Of a stretch of 64,000 bases of DNA, positions 50,764-59,136 are shown piece after piece. The notes beneath the pieces were generated by a model. That model had not been told where the DNA came from. It did not search any database and saw only the letters and a program-made list of their open reading frames with translations. How positions within the stretch are numbered: the first letter of the stretch is position 1; every line of letters starts with the position of its first letter. The DNA is from CAVQOB01 sp963714325 (GTDB lineage Bacteria; Pseudomonadota; Alphaproteobacteria; Rhizobiales; Hyphomicrobiaceae), in NCBI GenBank assembly GCA_963714325.1, contig CAVQOB010000008.1, positions 434,001 through 498,000 on the forward strand, given 5' to 3'. A program made the translations under genes and the position numbers.

Positions 50764-51837
50764 ATGGGCAAAACCTACAAGATCCTGATCATGGGCGCGT
50801 CCTATGGGTCGCTGCTTGGAACGAAATTGGCACTCGCCGGGCATAACGTCGACCTCGTTTGCTTGCCCGCCGAAGCCGACCTGATGAACGCCGAAGGCGC
50901 CATAGTGCGCATGCCGGTCAAAGGCCGCCCGGGCCTTGTCGAAGTCAGCTCGAAGAAGCTCAAGGGCAAGCTGGCGGCCGGCGGCACCACCGCATTCGAT
51001 CCCGCCAAGTATGACCTGATCGCGTTGGCGATGCAGGAGCCGCAGTATCGCTCACCGGGCGTCCGCGAACTGCTCGACAAAGTCGCCAAGGCCAAGGTGC
51101 CCTGCATGTCGATCATGAACATGCCGCCACTGCCCTACATGAAGCGCATCCCCGGCGTCGATGCGAATGCGATCCGGTCGTGCTATGCTGACGCGACCGT
51201 CTGGGATACCTTTGATCCCAAGTTCATGACGCTCTGCAGCCCCGATCCTCAGGCCTTCCGTCCGCCCGAGGAGAAGGTCAACGTGCTGCAGGTCCGCCTG
51301 CCAACCAACTTCAAGGCAGCGCGATTCGAGTCCGACGCCCATACCGCCATCCTGCGCCAGTTGGAAGCTGACATCGACGCGTCACGCTTCGAAGTCGACG
51401 GCGAAAAGATCGAACTCCCGGTGAAGCTGAAAGTCCACGACAGCGTCTTTGTGCCGCTGGCCAAGTGGAGCATGCTGATGGCCGGCAACTATCGTTGCGT
51501 GCAGAAGGATGCAATGCGGCCGATCAAGGACGCCGTCCATACGGACCTCAACGCGACGCGCGACGTCTATAACTGGGTCGTGAAGCTGTGCACGTCGCTT
51601 GGCGCCAGCGAAGCCGACATGGTGCCGTTCGAGAAGTACGCCAACGCCGCTCAGTCGTTGGGCAGTCCATCGTCGGCCGCCCGTGCGCTGGCCGCTGGCG
51701 CGCCGAACATCGAGCGCGTCGATCTGCTGGTGAAAACCATCGCCGCCAGCAAGGGTATGCACTCCAAGACCGTCGACGATACCGTCGCCCTGGTCGAGCA
51801 TTGGCTGACCGCCAATCGCAAGAAGGCGGCGGGTTAG
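50764..51837 (+). CDS. Rossmann-fold protein, ketopantoate reductase (ApbA/PanE)-like
   Basis: 357 residues; GGAG lies before ATG 50764. The N-terminus KILIMGASYGSLLGTKLA resembles the NADP-binding lead of ApbA/PanE reductases, then VDLVCLPAEADLMNAEGAIV and YDLIALAMQEPQY. The C-terminal part is helical (LKVHDSVFVPLAKWSMLMAG). It is longer than PanE, and the usual GxGxxG is GASYGS, so a true ketopantoate reductase is doubtful. Function unassigned. Divergent from the D-threonine aldolase-like gene. Confidence 0.6.
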   Translation: MGKTYKILIMGASYGSLLGTKLALAGHNVDLVCLPAEADLMNAEGAIVRMPVKGRPGLVEVSSKKLKGKLAAGGTTAFDPAKYDLIALAMQEPQYRSPGVRELLDKVAKAKVPCMSIMNMPPLPYMKRIPGVDANAIRSCYADATVWDTFDPKFMTLCSPDPQAFRPPEEKVNVLQVRLPTNFKAARFESDAHTAILRQLEADIDASRFEVDGEKIELPVKLKVHDSVFVPLAKWSMLMAGNYRCVQKDAMRPIKDAVHTDLNATRDVYNWVVKLCTSLGASEADMVPFEKYANAAQSLGSPSSAARALAAGAPNIERVDLLVKTIAASKGMHSKTVDDTVALVEHWLTANRKKAAG

Positions 51838-51999
51838 CGCATGTCTGTCTAACTTTCCCGCGCAGTCCGGCCGGCTCCCCGCAAGGGAGTCGGATGGCGT
51901 CGGCAAAGTTGCGCCGGCAAAAACGCATCCAACACGCTTTCAATATCGCCTCGGCTGTCCTATCTCTCACATAGTCACGCAGCCGGAGGACGAACAACC

Positions 52000-52416
52000 A
52001 TGCCGTCGGGATTGCATTGGCAAAACGTTGCTGCGCCAAGCCTCGCTGCCTTTGAAGCGCTGGCCGCGACCGCCTGGGACCGTCTGCCCGGTCAATTTCG
52101 CCAGATGTGCGGTGATCTCGTCATCCGTATTGAAGACTTTGCCCTCGATGAGGTACTCGACGAACTGGAGATCGAAAGCCCCTTCGACTTGATGGGCCTT
52201 TACCAGGGCGTCAGCCTGGATCGCAAAAGCGTGTCCGATGTGCCGCGGTCGCCTGATCTGGTCGTCCTGTACCGTCGCGCCATCCTCGACTATTGGGCCG
52301 ACGGTGATGAGCCTCTCGGGCACATCGTGACGCACGTGCTGGTTCACGAAATCGGCCATCATTTCGGCTTATCCGATGCCGATATGGAGGCCATAGAGCA
52401 GGATGCTGTGGGTTGA
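52000..52416 (+). CDS. Metallopeptidase family (DUF1025-like) zincin
   Basis: 138 residues. The zinc motif HEIGHHFGLSD with following DMEAIE matches the HExxH...D/E pattern of the small minimal-zincin group, and the lead PGQFRQMCGDLVIRIEDFAL is typical of it. AGGA lies upstream of ATG 52000. Such short proteins are common in alphaproteobacteria; their substrates are unknown. Cytoplasmic by lack of a signal. Confidence 0.85.
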   Translation: MPSGLHWQNVAAPSLAAFEALAATAWDRLPGQFRQMCGDLVIRIEDFALDEVLDELEIESPFDLMGLYQGVSLDRKSVSDVPRSPDLVVLYRRAILDYWADGDEPLGHIVTHVLVHEIGHHFGLSDADMEAIEQDAVG

Positions 52417-52542
52417 AACCAACAGCCGGGGACAACGTACCTCTAGGATGCGCAAAGGTGCTGGACAGCGATTCAGTTGATCGCTATCTCAGAAGCGGCA
52501 GATGCATCACCAAGACAACCGGGATCAACGGGGGCGTGACGC

Positions 52543-53115
52543 GTGACGACGACGTTGAGACGAGCAAGTCGCGGATCGCGTATTTTGCCGAACCTGTATG
52601 ATATAGCGCGCACAAAATTACTTCGGCTGTTTGCGCTGCTCGCCGTGCTCGCGACTGCCGGCCCGATCGCCGCCAACGCTGGCCCGAGTCCTGAGGAATA
52701 TGTCGCCCACGTCGGCAACGGCGCTCAGATCGTCGCCTCCGGCGATCTGCGCTTGGACGGCCGCAAAGCCCAATGCGGCCACCGCCCGACGGTCCTAGAC
52801 AATCAGCTCGATGACTACGGCGCCGCCTACCCTGGCTTCCTGATCCTCAATCCGCGCCTGATGAACAAGGTTTCAACGCCGGTGAAGCTCTGGATCCATG
52901 CCCATGAGTGCGGCCATCAATTCCGCGGCCCCGACGAGGAAACGGCCGATTGCTTCGCCGTCCAGCGTGGCCGTCGCGGCGGCTGGCTGACCACCGAAGG
53001 TCTGGAGGAAGTCTGCCGGTTCATCGCGCCGGCGCGCGGCGACAGCATGCATTTTGCCGGCAGCCACCGTTGCGAACTGATGCGCAAGTGCTACGAAGAC
53101 CGCACCGTTAAATAA
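52543..53115 (+). CDS. Exported HExxH protein, putative secreted metallopeptidase
   Basis: 190 residues from GTG 52543. A hydrophobic signal-like segment (LLRLFALLAVLATAGPIAAN) spans about residues 26-45. The mature part has YPGFLILNPRLMN, then WIHAHECGHQFRGPDEETAD, a zinc motif HECGH with a downstream Glu/Asp pair, and six cysteines that could form disulfides. Its residues around the motif differ from the preceding cytoplasmic zincin, so this is not a duplicate. Substrate unknown. The exact start is uncertain. Confidence 0.7.
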   Translation: MTTTLRRASRGSRILPNLYDIARTKLLRLFALLAVLATAGPIAANAGPSPEEYVAHVGNGAQIVASGDLRLDGRKAQCGHRPTVLDNQLDDYGAAYPGFLILNPRLMNKVSTPVKLWIHAHECGHQFRGPDEETADCFAVQRGRRGGWLTTEGLEEVCRFIAPARGDSMHFAGSHRCELMRKCYEDRTVK

Positions 53116-53222
53116 CTGAATATTAATCATAATCGCGAAAACGCCCGGCAGTCGCCAGTGCGCTTAGACTGGCCTGACCCGCTCTCCGATCGTGGTGCGT
53201 GCGGGCCGGGTTCTGGACCGCG

Positions 53223-53654
53223 ATGCGCCTGACGGACTACATCCTGAAATTGCTCGGCTTGTCCGAGACGATCCACAAATGGCACGGCTCGATTCTGACC
53301 CTCGAGGCTGACCGCCGCGAAAAGATCGCGCGTTATGCCGAAGAGATCGCGGCCACCATGGCCCGCGCCGCCGCCGCATTCGCGATCCTGGAGCGTGATT
53401 CAGCCGATCGGCGGGCGCTACGCGATGCCGCCCGCGAGTTGGGCCGCATCGCTGGCTACGTCGAAGACATCGTCCGCGCGCTCAAGGATCATCTTGACGG
53501 GCGCAAGCTTGCTGGCGTTAAAAGGCGGCTCGACCAGCTGTCGGAACCTGAACCCATTCGTCTCGCCGTCCGCCGCCTCGATGCCACACGCATTGAGGCC
53601 TTGCACGAAGCCGAAGGTTATTTCCGGGCGCTGGCCGATGGTCTACGAGCCTGA
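53223..53654 (+). CDS. Hypothetical helical protein
   Basis: 143 residues from ATG 53223 (ATG 53199 would add eight). Nearly all helix: MRLTDYILKLLGLSETIHKW, a coiled-coil-like part REKIARYAEEIAATMARAAA, and ALRDAARELGRIAGYVEDIV. No signal or membrane segment. No family recognised. It precedes leuD by 35 bases in the same direction and may share its transcript. Confidence 0.55.
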   Translation: MRLTDYILKLLGLSETIHKWHGSILTLEADRREKIARYAEEIAATMARAAAAFAILERDSADRRALRDAARELGRIAGYVEDIVRALKDHLDGRKLAGVKRRLDQLSEPEPIRLAVRRLDATRIEALHEAEGYFRALADGLRA

Positions 53655-53689
53655 CGCGCGCCAAACACCCCGCAGGAGATGGTAATTCG

Positions 53690-54295
53690 ATGAAGAAGTT
53701 CACAAGCTTGACTGCGGTCGCAGCTCCCTTGCCGGTGATCAACGTCGACACCGATGCCATCATCCCCAAGCAGTTCCTGAAGACCATTAAGCGAACCGGC
53801 CTCGGCAAGCATCTGTTCAGCGAACTGCGCTACGACGATCAAGGCAATGAAAAGCCAGATTTCGTCTTGAACAAGCCGGCCTATCGCAACGCGGAAATTC
53901 TGGTCGCCGGCGAGAATTTTGGCTGCGGCTCGTCGCGCGAACACGCGCCTTGGGCACTGCTGGATTTTGGCATTCGCTGCGTCATTTCAACGGGCTTTGC
54001 CGACATCTTCTATAACAATTGTTTCCAGAACGGCATTCTGCCGATCAAGGTCAAGCCGGAGGACCTGGACAAACTGATGGACGATGCGCAGCGCGGCGCC
54101 AATGCCAAGCTCTCGGTCGATCTGGAAAAACAGGAAATTCGCGGCCCCGACGGCGGCGTCGTGCATTTTGAGATCGACGCGTTCCGCAAGCATTGCCTGC
54201 TCAACGGTCTCGATGGCATCGGCCTCACCCTCGAAAAGAAAAAAGCCATCGAGAGTTATGAGACCAAGGCCAAGACCGATCGGCCCTGGCTTTGA
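53690..54295 (+). CDS. leuD: 3-isopropylmalate dehydratase small subunit
   Basis: 201 residues. GGAG lies nine bases before ATG 53690. The LeuD swivel domain is full length: INVDTDAIIPKQFLKTIKRT, the anchor motif GENFGCGSSREHAPW and RCVISTGFADIFYNNCFQNG. With LeuC it isomerises 2- and 3-isopropylmalate in leucine synthesis. LeuC is not in the window, so the large subunit is encoded elsewhere, which is usual in alphaproteobacteria. The flanking gene order does not suggest a leucine operon. Confidence 0.96.
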   Translation: MKKFTSLTAVAAPLPVINVDTDAIIPKQFLKTIKRTGLGKHLFSELRYDDQGNEKPDFVLNKPAYRNAEILVAGENFGCGSSREHAPWALLDFGIRCVISTGFADIFYNNCFQNGILPIKVKPEDLDKLMDDAQRGANAKLSVDLEKQEIRGPDGGVVHFEIDAFRKHCLLNGLDGIGLTLEKKKAIESYETKAKTDRPWL

Positions 54296-54323
54296 TTGCG
54301 AGATAAGCAGCCAACACGCTCGT

Positions 54324-55346
54324 TCAGCGCGCCGGCGGCGTCAGCGGGATCGGCTGGTTGCCTTTGACGAGGTTCGCCTGTTCCGCAGCATAGTAGGCGT
54401 CAGCAAGCGCCGCCGCGGGGTTTTGATCAGCGACACCGCCTTTGAGTACAGGGCTTGTGCCTTTCGGTTTGGCCGCCAACTTCACGGCCGCGTTGGCAGG
54501 CTTCGCCGGCACTATCGAAGCGGTTGTCCGCGCCGTGCCGCCAATAGTCTGCGGCTCGGCCTGAACCATGTGCCGCATGTAGGCGACATTCGAATCAGCA
54601 CTGTCTGCCGGCAACGTCTTGCCACCGACCACCTTCGACTCGTCATACTTACCCTGCAAGCCAAGGACGAGTGCCAGATTTTGATTGATCCGCGCGTCTC
54701 GGTCACCGAGGTCCGACGCCTTGCGCAACATCTGTTCGGCATTCGCCGCGTCGCCATCCATGGCCTTGGCCAGCGCTAGATTGTTCAGGATGCTCGCTTG
54801 ATTGGGGGCGAGCGCCAATGCGCGCTCAAAATGTGGAATGGCGTCGCGATATTGCCCTTGCTTGGCCAGCACCGTGCCACGCGCCGAAATCGTCCGCCAA
54901 TCCGGTGACGTCGGATCGTCAGCTTGCTCGAGCAGCTTCTGCGCCGTGCTCGTCTGGTCCATTTCGAGCGCCAGCCGGCCGTACTCGGAATTGAGCGTCT
55001 TGTTGTTTTGCGTAAATCCGTGCGCCGCCTGCAGCACAGCCAGCGCCTGCTCTTTTTGTCCCGCTGCCTTCAAGTTGCGCGCGTAATTGATTGCATTCTG
55101 GGCATTGCGCGGATCTTTCTCGAACGCCTTGCCCCAATGCTCTGTGGCCTTTTGCAGTTCCGTCTGCGGGCCATTGATTTCTTTCATGAATGCAGCTTCG
55201 GCAGCGCCTGGCTCATTGCCTGTATCGAAGGCGGAGCCGAGCCCGCCAGCGCATCCGCTGACGGCCACTCCAGCCACGACAACAGCGAGAACGCGCATCG
55301 TCCGGCGCAACATGACCGACGCAAAAATCTCGGAACCGATGACCAT
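54324..55346 (-). CDS. TPR-containing lipoprotein, TadD-like
   Basis: 340 residues from ATG 55346, seven bases after GGAGA; ATG 55313 is an alternative closer to the signal. A lipoprotein signal (VLAVVVAGVAVSGCAG, lipid Cys after VSG) is followed by TPR units: ATEHWGKAFEKDPRNAQNAI, NAQNAINYARNLKAAGQKEQ, GQYRDAIPHFERALALAPNQ, and NLALAKAMDGDAANAEQML. It resembles TadD of the tight-adherence pilus system, but no other tad genes are present. It is expected as an outer- or inner-membrane-anchored scaffold. Confidence 0.8.
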   Translation of the reverse strand: MVIGSEIFASVMLRRTMRVLAVVVAGVAVSGCAGGLGSAFDTGNEPGAAEAAFMKEINGPQTELQKATEHWGKAFEKDPRNAQNAINYARNLKAAGQKEQALAVLQAAHGFTQNNKTLNSEYGRLALEMDQTSTAQKLLEQADDPTSPDWRTISARGTVLAKQGQYRDAIPHFERALALAPNQASILNNLALAKAMDGDAANAEQMLRKASDLGDRDARINQNLALVLGLQGKYDESKVVGGKTLPADSADSNVAYMRHMVQAEPQTIGGTARTTASIVPAKPANAAVKLAAKPKGTSPVLKGGVADQNPAAALADAYYAAEQANLVKGNQPIPLTPPAR

Positions 55347-55595
55347 CAAACATCTCCACACACGGGCAAATCAGGGGCCAGCAACGCGGAACACTTGAGG
55401 CTTGGCAGTTAAACGTCAGTTTCCAGGACAGCCATCAACAAACGTTTAACCGGCCGACGATTTTGCGAACAAAGATGGCCGACCCTGCTCCTTGGGCGGC
55501 AAACATGAGCCTTTCGACGAGCCGCAAATCGCCCCATACTGCCGACCACCCCCGCAACCCGGTGCATCACCGACCAACGAGGCTCGCCAGCGACG

Positions 55596-57035
55596 ATGGC
55601 CCGCAAAGAGAAGTCTGCAGACACACAACATCGATCGAGCGCCTTCCTGGCAGTGGATGCAGCGGAAGCTTCCGTGCCGGTTTTTCTGGCGACGCCAACC
55701 GACTGGCCAAAGCTGCAAGCCAAACTCGGCGCGCCCCAAAGGGCCTGGATCGAAAGCCACGTCTTTAAGCCAGGCAGCCGTAAAGTTCTGCCACTGCCGG
55801 GATCCAATGGTGCAATGTCCGGCCTGCTTGTCGGCGCCACTGACGCCACGTCAACCGATCCCATGAGCCAGCCCGAGCTGGCGCTGGGCTTGGCCGCGGC
55901 ACATGCCCCGGCCGGCGTCTACCACCTTGAGACCGCCGTTTCCGATCCCTCGCTGGCAGCCGTCGCCTGGGGTCTCGGTGCCTACCGTTTCCAACGTTAC
56001 AAGTCTGGCCCCAACACGAAGCCGGCCATCCTGAAGTTCCCGAAAGCCGCCAACAGCGCCCTTGTCACCGCTATCGTCGACGGCATCTGGCTGGGCCGCG
56101 ATCTGATCAACACGCCGTCCAATGACATGGGTCCCGCCGAGTTGGAGGCCGCCGCCCGCGCGCTCGCCAAGCGCCATGGCGCTAAACTCAACACCATCGC
56201 CGGCGACGCCCTGCTTGAGCAGAACTTTCCCCTGATCCACGCTGTTGGCCGTGCCAGCCCGCGCGAGCCCCGCCTGATTGACATCACCTGGGGCGATCCC
56301 AAAGCCCCAAAAGTCACGCTCGTCGGTAAAGGCATTTGCTTCGACACTGGTGGCCTCGATCTGAAACCAGCCGCCGGCATGTTGCTGATGAAAAAGGACA
56401 TGGGCGGCGCCGCCGCGGCGTTGGCGCTCGGTCATCTGATCATGGCGACCGGCCTGCCCGTTCGGTTGCGCATTCTGGTTGCCGCCGCCGAGAACAGCGT
56501 CGCCGGCAATGCCTTCCGTCCCGGCGACGTCATCACCTCCCGCGCCGGTATCACCGTTGAAATTGGCAACACCGACGCTGAGGGCCGGCTGGTTCTCGCC
56601 GATGCCCTAACGCTCGCCGATGCAGATGAGCCCGACTTCCTCGCCACCTTCTCGACGCTGACCGGCGCTGCCCGCGTCGCGCTCGGCCCGGAATTGCCAC
56701 CGATGTACATCGACAACGATGCCTGGGCAGCCGCAATACACGCCAGCGGTAACAATGTCGGCGACCCGCTCTGGCGCATGCCGCTTTGGTCCGGCTATGA
56801 CGCCTTTTTGGATAGTCCGGTGGCCGATCTGAACAACGTTTCAGAAGGTCCGTTCGCTGGCTCCATTGTCGCCGCCCTGTTTATGCGCCGATTTGTCCGC
56901 CGCGCCCGTTGTTTCGCCCATTTTGATATCTATGGTTGGAGGCCGGCACTGAAGCCGCTCGGTCCTAGGGGTGGCGAGGTGCAGGGAGTCCGCGCCGTAT
57001 TCGCGGGCCTTGAGCAGCGCTATCGAACCAGCTAA
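55596..57035 (+). CDS. M17 family leucyl aminopeptidase
   Basis: 479 residues. The catalytic domain has all M17 landmarks: GKGICFDTGGLDLKP with Lys245 and Asp250, MKKDMGGAA with Asp268, and the signature NTDAEGRLVLADAL with Asp327, Glu329 and Arg331. It should be a cytoplasmic hexamer with two metals, cutting N-terminal residues from peptides. The N-terminal domain is of the shorter, less conserved type common in Rhizobiales. The NlpC/P60 gene follows 28 bases later and is probably in the same operon. Confidence 0.92.
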   Translation: MARKEKSADTQHRSSAFLAVDAAEASVPVFLATPTDWPKLQAKLGAPQRAWIESHVFKPGSRKVLPLPGSNGAMSGLLVGATDATSTDPMSQPELALGLAAAHAPAGVYHLETAVSDPSLAAVAWGLGAYRFQRYKSGPNTKPAILKFPKAANSALVTAIVDGIWLGRDLINTPSNDMGPAELEAAARALAKRHGAKLNTIAGDALLEQNFPLIHAVGRASPREPRLIDITWGDPKAPKVTLVGKGICFDTGGLDLKPAAGMLLMKKDMGGAAAALALGHLIMATGLPVRLRILVAAAENSVAGNAFRPGDVITSRAGITVEIGNTDAEGRLVLADALTLADADEPDFLATFSTLTGAARVALGPELPPMYIDNDAWAAAIHASGNNVGDPLWRMPLWSGYDAFLDSPVADLNNVSEGPFAGSIVAALFMRRFVRRARCFAHFDIYGWRPALKPLGPRGGEVQGVRAVFAGLEQRYRTS

Positions 57036-57063
57036 GTCTGGTCCAAGCAATGAGCATCGTCCC

Positions 57064-57951
57064 ATGTCGCCAGACGCCAGCATCTTAGCCGTCCGACCTG
57101 ATCCCCGCCGCAATCCGTGGCGCAATGATCTCGCCGCAGAAAGCTTGCGCGCCGCTGTCGACGTCGAGTCCTACGTAGCCGGTTCCGATCGCCAGGTTGC
57201 CCGCGCGGTGGCGCCGATCCGGCGCAAGCCCGAAACGCGCACCAGCCTCGAAACCGAGGTCCTGTTTGGCGAGCGCGTCACCGTCTACGACGAAACCGAC
57301 GGCTGGTCCTGGGTGCAACTGGCCCGCGACCGCTATGTTGGCTACATACGCAGTGATGCGCTTTCCAGGGAACTGACCACACCAACACATCGCGTCAAGG
57401 CAATCGGCACGTTCGTCTATTCCGAAGCCGATATCAAATCACCGCCGATGATGCATTTGAGCTTGAACGCCGAAGTCAGCATAGTTCAGGAGCGCGACGC
57501 GTTCGCCGAGCTCGTCGGCGGCGGTTACATCGTATCCAGGCATCTGAATGAGCGCGGCCGCTATGCCCGCGATTTCGTCGAGATCGCAGCGCGTCTTCTG
57601 GGCACGCCTTACCTTTGGGGCGGACGAACACGGATGGGCGTCGACTGTTCCGGTCTCGTGCAGATCGCCATGGAAGCCGCTGGCCTTCCCTGCCCGCGCG
57701 ACAGTGACATGCAGCAAAGCGAACTTGGCGAAAACGTCACGTACAACGCAGATTTCGACGGATTGCGGCGCGGCGACCTCGTCTTTTGGAAGGGCCACGT
57801 CGGCATCATGAGCGACGGCATGATGTTGCTTCATGCCAACGCCAACCACATGTCAACGGTGATCGAACCGCTCTCCGAGGCGGTCGCGCGGATAACCAGA
57901 TCCGGCGATACCGTCACCGCTATCAAGCGGCTTGAACGGCTTGGCGCCTGA
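57064..57951 (+). CDS. NlpC/P60 family cell-wall peptidase
   Basis: 295 residues from ATG 57064. The N-terminal half has two SH3-like domains (about 40-105 and 110-165: EVLFGERVTVYDETDGWSWV; AEVSIVQERDAFAELVGGGY). The C-terminal NlpC/P60 domain holds the triad Cys195 (GVDCSGLVQ), His245 (KGHVGIM) and His257 (LLHANANHM). It cuts peptide cross-bridges or stem peptides of peptidoglycan, for example gamma-D-Glu to meso-diaminopimelate. No signal peptide is seen, so it may act in the cytoplasm on recycled fragments. It follows the M17 aminopeptidase gene closely. Confidence 0.9.
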   Translation: MSPDASILAVRPDPRRNPWRNDLAAESLRAAVDVESYVAGSDRQVARAVAPIRRKPETRTSLETEVLFGERVTVYDETDGWSWVQLARDRYVGYIRSDALSRELTTPTHRVKAIGTFVYSEADIKSPPMMHLSLNAEVSIVQERDAFAELVGGGYIVSRHLNERGRYARDFVEIAARLLGTPYLWGGRTRMGVDCSGLVQIAMEAAGLPCPRDSDMQQSELGENVTYNADFDGLRRGDLVFWKGHVGIMSDGMMLLHANANHMSTVIEPLSEAVARITRSGDTVTAIKRLERLGA

Positions 57952-57966
57952 TCGGCATAAACGCCG

Positions 57967-58449
57967 TTAGGCCGGGAAGTAAAGCCCAAGCCAGTCGGCA
58001 ATCGCGGCTGGCTTTTCCGCGCGCACGCCATCCGGACTTGCGACTTCAATTGAAGACGCTCGCGTCACCAATCGCCCACCCGATTTGTCCTCGACCTTCG
58101 CAATTGTCTGCACGAGACGCACCCGCGATCCCGCCGGCACCGTGCCGGTGAAACGCAATTTTTCGAAGCCATAATTCAATGCACGACCAACCCCTTCGAT
58201 TCTCAGGATCTGTTTGGCCAGCATCGGCATCAACGACAGCGTCAGGAACCCATGCGCAATCGTCCCGCCGATCTCGGCCTGCGCTCGCGCGACATCGACA
58301 TGGATCCATTGTTGGTCGCCGGTCATGTCAGCAAATCGGTCAATGAGCGTTTGATCGACCTCGGTCCATCCGGACGGTGGCAGCGCCACGCCAATGAGCG
58401 ACGGCAGGTCACGATAGTGCACAGTGCGCAACGGCTGAGCCTCAGTCAT
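57967..58449 (-). CDS. MaoC-family (R)-enoyl-CoA hydratase
   Basis: 160 residues from ATG 58449. The hydratase 2 motif is present: TGDQQWIHVDVARAQ and GGTIAHGFLTLSLMPML, with the catalytic Asp and His in the hot-dog fold. It hydrates trans-2-enoyl-CoA to (R)-3-hydroxyacyl-CoA, linking fatty acid breakdown and polyhydroxyalkanoate. It is divergent from apt with about 140 bases shared. Confidence 0.9.
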   Translation of the reverse strand: MTEAQPLRTVHYRDLPSLIGVALPPSGWTEVDQTLIDRFADMTGDQQWIHVDVARAQAEIGGTIAHGFLTLSLMPMLAKQILRIEGVGRALNYGFEKLRFTGTVPAGSRVRLVQTIAKVEDKSGGRLVTRASSIEVASPDGVRAEKPAAIADWLGLYFPA

Positions 58450-58591
58450 GGGATCTCCGGATAACGAACCACTCTCTGCTACACAGTTGCTCAGTCGCAA
58501 TCAACTCTGTCACAACACGGTCATCCACTCGCCTCCAGATCGTCGGTCTGTTAGCGTCCGCCAGCGGCGTCAAACAATTCCGGAAATCCCA

Positions 58592-59122
58592 ATGGCAAAT
58601 CTGAAATCGCTAGTCCGCACCATCCCCAATCATCCCAAGCCCGGCATCATGTTTCGCGACGTGACCACGCTGTTCGGCGATGCGCAGGGGTTCAAGGCCT
58701 GCATCGCCCAGATGACCGAGCCCTATCGCACCGAGCCGATCGACGCCATCGCCGGCATCGAGGCGCGCGGCTTTATCCTTGGCGGCGCGATGGCCGACAA
58801 ACTCGGCTGCGGCTTCATCCCGATCCGCAAGAAGGGTAAGCTGCCGGCCAAGGTCCACGCCCAGGAGTACCAACTCGAATACGGCACCGACACCATCGAG
58901 ATGCACCAGGACGCTGTCAGCAAGGGTGATCGCATCCTGATCGTTGACGACCTCATCGCCACTGGCGGCACCGCTGAAGCCGCCGCCAAACTCATCCAAC
59001 GCGCCGAAGGCGAGATCGTCGGCGCCGCTTTCATCATCGACCTGCCCGAACTCGGCGGCCGAGTGCTCCTCGAAAAGCGCGGCATCGCCTGCCACGTCCT
59101 CATGACCTTCGACGGCCATTGA
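58592..59122 (+). CDS. apt: Adenine phosphoribosyltransferase
   Basis: 176 residues from ATG 58592. It starts with SLVRTIPNHPKPGIMFRDVT, has AGIEARGFILGGAMA, and the PRPP loop ILIVDDLIATGGTAEAA. It makes AMP from adenine and PRPP in purine salvage. The next gene, mtnA, is 14 bases downstream. Both handle products of methylthioadenosine (adenine and methylthioribose-phosphate), so the pair forms a salvage unit. Confidence 0.95.
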   Translation: MANLKSLVRTIPNHPKPGIMFRDVTTLFGDAQGFKACIAQMTEPYRTEPIDAIAGIEARGFILGGAMADKLGCGFIPIRKKGKLPAKVHAQEYQLEYGTDTIEMHQDAVSKGDRILIVDDLIATGGTAEAAAKLIQRAEGEIVGAAFIIDLPELGGRVLLEKRGIACHVLMTFDGH

Positions 59123-59136
59123 TACGGTAACCACCC

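Noticed and set aside
50764..51837. Firm call as ketopantoate reductase panE
   Set aside because: Only the N-terminal Rossmann part resembles PanE; the glycine motif and C-terminal half differ, and length is greater.
54324..55346. tad pilus locus
   Set aside because: Only a TadD-like TPR lipoprotein is present, with no tadA, tadB, tadC, rcpA or flp genes in the window.
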